From assembly GCA_030142905.1 (NCBI GenBank), contig JASJOG010000234.1:339001-403000 (forward strand): a stretch of DNA of 64,000 nucleotides, written 5' to 3'. Numbering within the stretch: the first letter of the stretch is position 1; each line of letters begins with the position of its first letter. The notes beneath the pieces were generated by a model that saw only the letters and a program-made list of their open reading frames with translations, did not search any database and was not told the origin of the DNA. The stretch is from Heliopora coerulea (Eukaryota; Cnidaria; Anthozoa; Scleralcyonacea; Helioporidae). This document shows positions 35,953 through 44,239 of the stretch, in pieces. Both the position numbers and the translations under genes were made by a program.

Positions 35953-37071
35953 TCAGCAATTTTTTTTGGAGTATGTCATTTCCCACAGGTGCAATGAATG
36001 ATCATAAAATGAACATGTTGCTAGTATTTCATGTAAGGAGCCAGCATTTTCTGATAAATTAAACTGGCTAGCATGTCGACCCCAATCCGCTCCATATGCC
36101 AAGGACTTATGGGCTGCATATGAACCAATAATTTCAAGTCCAGCTGGTTTCTTGTTGAAGTCTAACCTCAGTACATGAAATCCAGAATGACAGCAGGCTG
36201 CTAAAAGATAGTCTGGTTTGATGGGATGCCATTTCAACCTCCATACCCCTCCACCAACATCACAGCTTGTCAAAGGTTCTTTCATTGACCGACTGTCCCA
36301 CACATGGATTTGCTCATCATAACTCCCACTTACAAATACGTTTTCAATATGTGGATTGCTTTGTATGCTACACACACCCATGGTATGACTTTTGTTGACA
36401 AAAACTGGCTTGTAACACCCAGTCCGAGTGTCCCACCCTTTCAGAGTACAGTCGTCCCCTCCCGAGTACACAGTTGATGTATTCCAGTAGTCGTATGCTG
36501 TAATCCAGGCATCGAAATTGTGCGCTTTCCATCTCCTGATTAGCTCAAACGAGTTTCCACTTCCGGAAAGCCTGAGCTCTGAAACACTTCCGCTTGAGTC
36601 ACTTAGAACAACTGTATCAGAGTCCATCTTTGCACTAGCAATTTTTGACCAATCCAATGACAGACTTAAACTTGGCGAACATACATCAAACGTGCCAAGT
36701 TTCTCTAAGTTACATACACCATCTTTTTCAATCAATGAGTACAAAGTAATGTCTCCAGCTGAGCTTGTTATAGCAAGAACTGTCTTCCCACTTACGGGAT
36801 GACTGCACCATTTCATATCTGTCACAGCAGCTGTGGAGATCTTTTGGATTTCTAAAACGGATCTCGTAGAACTCCGATAATTGAACAAAAGAATACTACC
36901 AACCCGTGAATTTTTCTCGCTCGATTTCAGCTCATTTTCTTTGCCACAATTGCCTTCAATCAACTGATAGGTACCACAGACAAAGTACTCGGGGTTCAGA
37001 GGACACCACTCTACGCTGTCAGCGTTGAATTGAGTATCTATTTCAGCCAATGTACAAATATTTGATGACAT
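35953..37071 (-). CDS. DPH7: DPH7/WDR85, diphthine methyltransferase (unit 1 copy, intronless, 372 aa)
   Basis: WD40 protein that removes the methyl group from methylated diphthine on eEF2, a late step of diphthamide synthesis (family knowledge). Visible signatures: SVEWCPLNPEYFVCGTYQL at the N terminus, VYSGGDDCTLKGWDTR, VFVSGSYDEQIHVWDSR, GGGVWRLKWHPIKPDYLLAA, YGADWG and the hallmark end LATCSFYDHSLHLWEMTY. These form the blades of a beta-propeller, with the conserved GGGVWRLKWHP segment near residues 274-284. The gene is a single uninterrupted exon, unlike every other gene in the window. ATG at 37071, 287 bp from the CDC45 ATG. The other copy at 47392-48510 differs at about 17 of 372 residues by my count. 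Confidence 0.95.
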   Translation of the reverse strand: MSSNICTLAEIDTQFNADSVEWCPLNPEYFVCGTYQLIEGNCGKENELKSSEKNSRVGSILLFNYRSSTRSVLEIQKISTAAVTDMKWCSHPVSGKTVLAITSSAGDITLYSLIEKDGVCNLEKLGTFDVCSPSLSLSLDWSKIASAKMDSDTVVLSDSSGSVSELRLSGSGNSFELIRRWKAHNFDAWITAYDYWNTSTVYSGGDDCTLKGWDTRTGCYKPVFVNKSHTMGVCSIQSNPHIENVFVSGSYDEQIHVWDSRSMKEPLTSCDVGGGVWRLKWHPIKPDYLLAACCHSGFHVLRLDFNKKPAGLEIIGSYAAHKSLAYGADWGRHASQFNLSENAGSLHEILATCSFYDHSLHLWEMTYSKKNC

Positions 37072-37358
37072 TAGAATGCAGTAAGATCCAATCGGTGAAC
37101 ATGACTTGCCTTTCTTCCAAGGAATTGTGAACTCATGTCAGTCATCTGTGTCAGAAAAATTGCTGTCAGTGACTACAAATGACTCACCCCCTCGGACACC
37201 TTCCGACACCCTCCGGAATTGTCAAACAGGGATGTAGCCTGGGAACGACTTCTTTCGCGCCTAAAGTTAAAAAGATGGCAGAAACAATGATTTAGGCTGT
37301 GGGAAATTTAAAAGATATTTAAAGATATTTTCTTCGTTATTACTCTCGTGGAGACAAC
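37072..37358. promoter_or_regulatory. Divergent promoter region DPH7/CDC45, unit 1
   Basis: 287 bases between two ATGs facing away from each other. The sequence is almost the same as 48511-48795, including cggacaccttccgacaccctccggaattg and the direct repeat aaaagatatttaaagatatttt. No TATA box seen. Confidence 0.6.
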
Positions 37359-38068
37359 ATGTTTGTGGAGAGGTTAAGAGAAGAAATGTACGATGTCATA
37401 TCAAAGGAGGTGAGTGCAAAATTGGAGGGAATAAATACGTCGCTAAGTTGTAATCTGTACAGTATACCGCTCATTGTACTGGGGAATTTGGGGGTCAGGT
37501 AAAGTCTGTTAAATTTGTGAAGGTTACGTACGAAAGAATTAACTTTGTTTCTCAAGTCTTGCATTGCCAAACGATATTATTTAGAAAGGAATGTAAAATA
37601 AACTGTTTGTGTTTTGTTTCGTTTTAGAGAGTTCTGGTGTTGGTAACAATGGATGCGGACGCTCTGTGTGCCTGCAAGATCCTACAGGTGAGTGAGAAAT
37701 CAGTGAAAAAATGTTCCAACTATTTTTCATGCGATTGGCATTCATTTGGTTCTACCTTGGCTCTACCTAGGTTGTTAATTTTAAAATGAAAATACTTTAT
37801 AACAAAAAAATATTACCACACAATTTAGTTCTTGCTCACCGATGGACTGAATTGTTTTTCCACTTCATTTCACTATGGAAATAAAAATTAATTTTTACAA
37901 TACTCCCGTTAAGTGGGGGGGGGGGGGGGGGATTGTCCAGCCATGATGAGCCAACAGCCGACTACAAAGAGCTGAAAGGCCAGTTAATTGGCCCTAATTT
38001 GATCTGGGTTAATTTTTGTGACTAATTCAAGTGGGACCTCTTCTAATAAGTAAAAAGGGCATGAGTCT

Positions 38069-38413
38069 AGGGCTGTCACGGTTAAACATTTAAACATTTT
38101 GCAATATCAGTATCTGTTTAGTAAATGACTATGCGTTTAACCATTTACTGTTAATTTACCATCTGAGAGAGTGTTTTTGATGGTAGGCAATGTTGTAAAT
38201 CATAAGAGAAGTTGTCTGCTTCCAGACAATGTCAATATGTTGATTTTTATGAATAAAAATATCAAATTCTGAAGCTATATAATGTTAATTGTGTCTTGAA
38301 AAGAAGTAGAATTATTTGGAATTTTGGAGCTTTATTTTCCAACATTTAAACACTTAAACATTTATGAAATGTCCATTTAAACATATACCAAATTAAACGT
38401 AAACTGACAGCCT
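38069..38413. mobile_element. MITE-like element in CDC45 intron 2 (unit 1)
   Basis: Ends agggctgtcacggttaaac and, inverted, aaggctgtcagtttacg. The interior is rich in taaacattt motifs. The same element is at 49502-49846 in unit 2, so it predates the duplication. Confidence 0.7.
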
Positions 38414-39805
38414 TAGCTTTCACTGTTTCTTTTATCTTTCATTCATTCATTGGTATGCATGCATTTCATTCATTTATTCATATTTTGTTTGGTACTGTGG
38501 AATTAAAATCATGTAAAATAATTAACTTAAGCAGGTAAACAAATCTTACAATGAGATTTCTTTATGTGCTAAAACTAGCAGGCTTATTTGCATGTGTGCT
38601 TAAGATTTCTTATGTTTTTTAAAATTTTTCCAATTTTTTAGTGGTTATTCAAATGTGATAATGTTGAGTACACATTACTTCCAATAAATGGAAAAGAAGA
38701 TCTTGTAAATGCTTACTTGGATCATACAGAACAGGTGAAGTATACCTAGAATTTTGCCATCTTACTAGTCATCTCACATTGTAATAATTTAAAACCCATA
38801 ATTTAAAAGCCATGATTTTGAGAACTTCTATACATAATGTTTCTTCCTTGAATTCTTAGATCAAGCATATTGTACTCATTAACTGTGGTGGAAATATGAA
38901 CATTTTAGAAATGTTACAGCCTGCAGAAGATGTTATGTTTTATGTAATTGACAGGTAAGCTTTTTAATGCAGATAATAATCAGTAGGCACAATGAAAGAC
39001 TTTCATTTAAGTGTATATTAATTTTTATTTTCCAATCACCATCCTCTTGACCTGGACAATGTTTACAATCAAGATCAGGTCTGTAAGTTATTGCTTTCTG
39101 AGATATGAGGTCAAATTATATAACACCTATCCATCAGTCATCTCATCATTGCATCAGGAGGCTTAGTGCAAATGCTACCAAATTCTACTTTTTACAAACT
39201 AATCCATCTTTGACCCCCTGTTTTCATTCCCTCTTTGCAATGTAAGTAGTATCATGGATGCTACATTATGATTTTATTTTGAAGAGAACACTGGTACAAT
39301 TTACCTCTCAGAACACTGCCAGTTAAAATGTCTCACAAAAGTATGATCATTCCAGCTGTGATCATCTCTTCACTTTCAGCCATTGACCAATGACCACAGG
39401 TATAATTTATGCCTTATTGTTGGAGTTACTGATAGAAAGATGTGTGACCTTCAATTGGTAAATAATTGAAAGGAATTTCTCCATCAGTACCAAATTTCAT
39501 AGACAAACTGTAAGCTCCACTTCACTGTAGTATGATATACATATTATGTCCTTACTCCTCTACATGAATACAGTATATTATTGATGAATTTGAAAGTTTA
39601 GACACAGGCATCACAATTGTTTTAATTGCTTTCCACTGTTTTCTTGTATTATATATGATAGTCCTGACATAGTTTAAATTTTAACTTAATATGTGATATA
39701 TTTTCTTTTAGGTTAAGATCTTGATGAAGGAAGGTGAAACTTTAGAAATTCCTGATTTTGATGACATTTATGCCACAGATGTATGAACTTACAACATACT
39801 GATAT

Positions 39806-39991
39806 TTAGAAGAAAGCAAATTCAAAAAAACAAGGTCATTTTTTAACGTAAGATTTAAGTTAACAAAAGATGAAAACTGTGAAATGGAAATGAAATGAAA
39901 CTGTGAAAAACCATTTCACAGTTTTCATCTTTTGTTAACTTAAATCTTAAGTTAAAAGATGACCTTGTTTTTCAGAATTTGCTTTCTTCTA
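39806..39991. repeat. Long inverted repeat in CDC45 intron 6 (unit 1)
   Basis: Arms of about 80 bp: tagaagaaagcaaattc at the left is mirrored by gaatttgctttcttcta at the right. The central part aaactgtgaaatgg/ccatttcacagtttt pairs as well. Also present in unit 2. Confidence 0.88.
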
Positions 39992-41249
39992 TATTTTTTG
40001 AAGTTGTCAGCTGGTCAAGGTTTTTGATACTGATATTTCATCATAATTTTAATTTGGTTGAGGTATTGATTATAGATTTTTTCGTGCTGCTGTAGGATGA
40101 GTTTGATGAGGATTCTGATGAAGATGAAGAACCATTCAAAAGGAGGAAAACAAATGATTCAGTAAGTTTACGTATATAATTAAGTTCAACTAGTTTTACC
40201 CCACCAGTTGGGATAAAATACAGTTATGTAGAGTATGCAATTGTGTAATAGTGGAATTTGGTAATTTGAATCAATGCTGCACGAACAAGTGAAGTATTTT
40301 AAATTTTCCCCATTGTGTATCTAAGTAAACATATAGTTGTTCATATACACTTATTTGTAGTATATTTCAATAAATGCTTTATTTCTTTGTATTACTGCCA
40401 ACCATGGTAACAAAATTTCAATTTTCAAAGTGCATGTACCTTATAATTATTTTGATTTAGGAGTCACCTCACAAGTGTAGAAGATCAAAACACTTATGGG
40501 AGAAAAAGAGGTAGTTATGACAGTTGGAGAGAATTTTTTCATTGCAATGCAATTGACATTCATCATTTGTCATGATTAGCATAATATCAAATAATGTTAT
40601 GACATTATTTTAATAACAGTACAGTGTATGGTAGATTTGTCTACATGTTGTATGAGATGCAAAGTCAAATATAACCTTATTTTTGGGGAACTGTCATCAT
40701 GGTGTATTGTACATCATGAAACTTTGATTTTTTTTTTCTCCTTTTGTTTTTGTTAAATTAGACAGGAAATCCTCTACCAATATTATGAAAATGCCTTTCA
40801 TGGAACATCAGTAAGTGTAAAGAAAACTCATCAAGTTGGAGGTTTTTAAATGCAATACTGTTGCAGCTGTGGAGGATCAAAATTTTGTGGGGAGATATTA
40901 AGTTGTCAAAATGTTTGAATGCTTAAAACACATTTTGGCCAAGAAGATCATATTAAATCATCAAAATGGCAAATCTTGAAGCACAATTTTGGAAGTGAAA
41001 TAGCCAGTGCAATGTCTGGCTTTCCACTGTTCAACAAAAGGTGTTTGAAGAATTTATCAGCTAAACCCTGGACCATCTACTCAGGTTTTGACCAACAGTA
41101 ATTTGACCATATAATTAGGTAACTTGCAGAGATTCATCAAGAATAACATAGATTTCTGGATGTGTTATTGCAATGAATTCTTATATGGAACACTAAATTT
41201 GAATTCTAAACTTTTTGTTGCAGTCTGCCTTAGTTCTTTATGAGCTTTC

Positions 41250-41438
41250 TTGGTGTTCAACAATATTCAGTGCGTTGAACGGCTTACCGCAATCAACGAG
41301 GTGAAAACGATCAATCTTTTTTCCGTTAACCGTGATAGAGAATGCATCAATATGAAGGTGCCCTTACCACATGAAAAAGTCCCGCAAAAGCTTGTGCCTC
41401 TCACCTGTGTCCCTGTATTCAAGTGTGGAATCTCCTGA
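41250..41438 (+). other. Small ORF, unit 2 copy (unknown)
   Basis: Counterpart of 32619-32804, with the same stop and the same C-terminal residues FKCGIS. Its first codons come from the duplication junction in CDC45 exon 10. Not recognised. Confidence 0.3.
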
Positions 41439-41439
41439 T

Positions 41440-42477
41440 TCATATGTGTAATGGATGTTATTTTGAAAGGACAGAAGTTAGCAGTTAATTGTCAAAATGA
41501 ACGAACATAAGCATACGTTGAAACTTTCAAGTTGATTTCTATCCCCAAGCAATTGTCAAAAATTTATTTAAATGGCATTTCAAAAAAAGAACTCATTACC
41601 TAATAAAGATGTATGTTATGTACTGTTAGTAACGTTGATATTCAGTATATGTGCAGAAAGCATTTGCAACCATCAATAAAGTGAAAGAAGATGTTGCATC
41701 GAAAGCAACGTACGTGTTAAAACTTAAAATGCATGTAGACCAGTCCAACCTGATTGCTGGCAATACAGCTTATCGAAAAGCCGTGCGGCTGACTTATCTA
41801 AGATTCAAAAGCTTTTAACTATGTGATGCACATGAAATTCTAATCTCAGCTCTTATCCTAGCTGCCACTTCTTGGGATTAAAAATGGAAGTTAGGATAAG
41901 AACTAGGGAGGTTCTATGGCTGAGATTTGGGTTTGTGTAAGGAAACTTTTGGGTTTCCACCGCAACGGCTAACGTTAATGCAAATATCATTCTACCGGGT
42001 TGAGCTCACTGGGCTGAATGTAAATATGTGGTATCAATCTAGATGGAGAGCGAAAGTTTCATATTTGAATTAGTATGATCTATGATTTGTTTGGCATACA
42101 TGCTGCCTAAGTAGGCTTAGGGCTCAATCGGGAAATCATTTTCCTGGGATCTGTGTTGAAGGTCTGTGATCCTCCGTAAGAATTAGCCATTTATTTGTTA
42201 CAACTGACGACAGTTCATGACTTTACATAACTAAAACTTGTACAGAACTTAAGCTAAATCGGTTTATCAGCCGTCGTGTTAATTACTACGATGTACTCAA
42301 GCGAAACAGGTATCTTTCAAGTTCAGGTATACGCATACGTTCAAGATTATGAGACTTTGACAACCAGCATAGGTAACATGTTATCAATGGGTAACTAGCT
42401 GAATGAGCTTATTTCTTAAATTAGTGAGACAGCTGGACCGATAAACAAGGCTGAATGACATGTTTGAATATCTGTTT
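41440..42477. other. Non-coding spacer, unit 2
   Basis: Aligns with unit 1 32806-33867. No gene seen. Confidence 0.6.
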
Positions 42478-43056
42478 TTAACGATCTTTAAGCAAGTCTT
42501 TCACACTGAAATTCCTGCATCCAAGGGTCCTTGGTCCGGCACTCTTCCAACTTTCTACTACCTTCTTGACACAATCCCCAAATAATATACTCATGTGCCT
42601 TTTGCTGTCGTGGTATTCACTTCCTTGTGGATTGTTAAAGACTCCAGAGTTTATCTTGAACGAGCCGCGCATTATCGAAAAACCTTCAGCAACTACCTCG
42701 CTTGTGTCTGCTGCTTCTCCAAATGCATTCCTGTATACTGCGCCATGCACTTGGCCAGCTGTTTGGCCTTTCCACCGCTTTACCTCTTCGGAATCTGTGT
42801 CTTGAATGACGAGATATCCGGCCTTACAGTGCGTGCCGTTTGCTGTTCTCCAGTCAGATAATCCATGGCATTGATAAATAATCACTCCAGCATAGTTGTA
42901 CTTGTTTCCACAGAATGTATCCGATTTGCACGAAATGTGAATGGTTTCGACATGAATAGTCTTAGATTCGTCAAATGAGTTGGACAGGATTTCTATGTTG
43001 TTTCTCTCAGGTGACATGCGGCAGAGGTATGCACCGAAAAATCCTTCTGATGCCAT
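42478..43056 (-). CDS. Unknown gene, unit 2 copy (intact, 192 aa as single exon)
   Basis: I do not recognise the family. The frame begins MASEGFFGAYLCRMSPERNN and runs to a stop at 42478. It is soluble-looking, with no signal peptide or membrane segment. Cysteines fall at CKSDTFCG, YQCHG, THCKAG, GDCVKK and LGCRN. Compared with unit 1 the residues from about 18 onward are strongly conserved, while the first 17 residues are unrelated. The start may lie in an upstream exon, as the ATG has no independent support. Preservation of the frame relative to the broken unit 1 copy suggests this is the working copy (inference). Confidence 0.6.
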   Translation of the reverse strand: MASEGFFGAYLCRMSPERNNIEILSNSFDESKTIHVETIHISCKSDTFCGNKYNYAGVIIYQCHGLSDWRTANGTHCKAGYLVIQDTDSEEVKRWKGQTAGQVHGAVYRNAFGEAADTSEVVAEGFSIMRGSFKINSGVFNNPQGSEYHDSKRHMSILFGDCVKKVVESWKSAGPRTLGCRNFSVKDLLKDR

Positions 43057-44095
43057 ATTCGGCGCTATCGTGTTGTCAGAGACGTCTTTTGGTTGTCGAA
43101 GCGAAAGGCGGCCATTATTGGGGTCAAAAACAAGTTTACAGCTACAAAACGAGTAAGAGACTAGTTAGGTGGTTTGGCTGGTGGGCAGGCTTTAAAATGA
43201 TCAGCAAAATAAAGTCGTGAAGCACCGAAAAGCTGGTGCCGAGATGAGTAGAGCAGTGCGATGGGTTGGAATAACACGCACAGAAGACAAACTCGATTCC
43301 ACCAACAATAAAATCAAATGAGAACATCTGCGAAGCCCAAGTGAAAGACGCTTGAACTAGTGACTGTGTGCCACGTACGTGAAAATGGGACGTCCTGTAG
43401 GGCCATTGACCTGCCAATTTCTTCACCATACAGAGCCAAACCTGATCAATCAGCAATAATGAATAATTGGCATCTTCAACACATCTGGCAAAACTTGGCC
43501 TTCCTACATTTTTTTTACCCTGTGATTCGAATCCATTTTTCCCATTCCCTGTTATCCCCAAAATTATTAAGCATCCCAATTATTGTTAATAAAAAGTACC
43601 AAAAATATTCGAAACAAACATTTCGTAAAATTAACATCAAGAACAAAATCATTTGGTACTTCTTGTTCAAACACAAACATCACACCAGCCTCCTCCACAT
43701 AGTCTTCTAGTGCAATCGAGTGCCTCAAAAGTGATGTACTGTTCAGAATCAGAAAAACTGTTCAGAACGTCGTTTTACCTTCATCGATTGCTTGATGTGC
43801 ATCATGCATTGCAGCTTATTAAACTTTCTTATTTTATTTACAAATCACGGCGAAATTGGTCATGTTCAATTGTCTATTATTTATAATATTCTACAAATAA
43901 GCGATTAAACGTTGGACGATTCTGAGGAGAAAGCGTCGTCATTAAATTGCTGGTAGGAATTCAGTACGCTTACATGCCGTATCTGAGTAATTTGGGAAAC
44001 GCTTTTGAATTTCAAAGCGTGTTTAACTCAGCAACCTACCTCTCTTCCTTGGAAACAGCTTTTCCAATTCTAGTTTGTCGCTTCGCCATTGCCGT
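43057..44095. other. Non-coding spacer, unit 2, up to the retroelement
   Basis: 43024-43111 is the block unlike unit 1; the rest aligns with unit 1 34581-35560. Minus-strand open frame 43142-43579 is interrupted in unit 1, so I do not call it a gene. Confidence 0.5.
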
Positions 44096-44220
44096 TGTAA
44101 GAAGTCACGCTCTTGTCACAATCCAAGTTGAACTGAACTTTATTGAAATATGAACCCGTTGTTGTTAGGTGGATTAGTGATTATTTAACTCTACGTTGAA
44201 GTGACGTAACACTCATTACA
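44096..44220 (-). mobile_element. LTR (3' LTR of Ty3/gypsy-type element), 125 bp
   Basis: The segment starts TGTAAGAAG and ends CTCATTACA on the plus strand, so it has TG...CA ends in either orientation. It is followed at once by tcttcccctttttgttccc, which on the element's own strand is a purine tract just before the LTR, as expected for the plus-strand primer site. It begins exactly where unit 2 stops matching unit 1. Confidence 0.85.
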
Positions 44221-44239
44221 TCTTCCCCTTTTTGTTCCC
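44221..44239 (-). other. Polypurine tract of the LTR element
   Basis: Minus strand reads gggaacaaaaaggggaaga directly abutting the LTR start TGTAATGAG. Confidence 0.8.

Larger units (their letters stand above)
32619..41253. repeat. Segmental duplication unit 1 (about 8.6 kb)
   Basis: Direct tandem repeat of 41254-52632. Left edge: aaaaggtgttcaac (unit 1 start). Right edge: CDC45 exon 10 at gagctttcttgg, which joins directly to tgttcaac of unit 2. Gene order in the unit: small ORF (+), unknown gene (-), DPH7 (-), CDC45 5' part (+). Units differ by scattered substitutions, short indels, one large insertion in unit 2 and one block of unrelated sequence. Confidence 0.95.
37359..41253 (+). pseudogene. 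CDC45: CDC45, truncated duplicate (first 9 exons and part of exon 10)
   Basis: Exons matching the full gene: 37359-37409, 37628-37687, 38642-38734, 38860-38954, (39046-39088), 39712-39780, 40096-40161, 40461-40510, 40762-40810, and exon 10 from 41224, cut at 41253. Two defects: the acceptor before exon 5 reads ccaa instead of ccag (39042-39045), and exon 10 is joined to unrelated sequence after ELSW. The product could at most be an N-terminal fragment of about 190 residues lacking most of the protein. Several substitutions relative to the full copy change residues (for example SRRSKQ to CRRSKH in exon 8). Confidence 0.92.
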
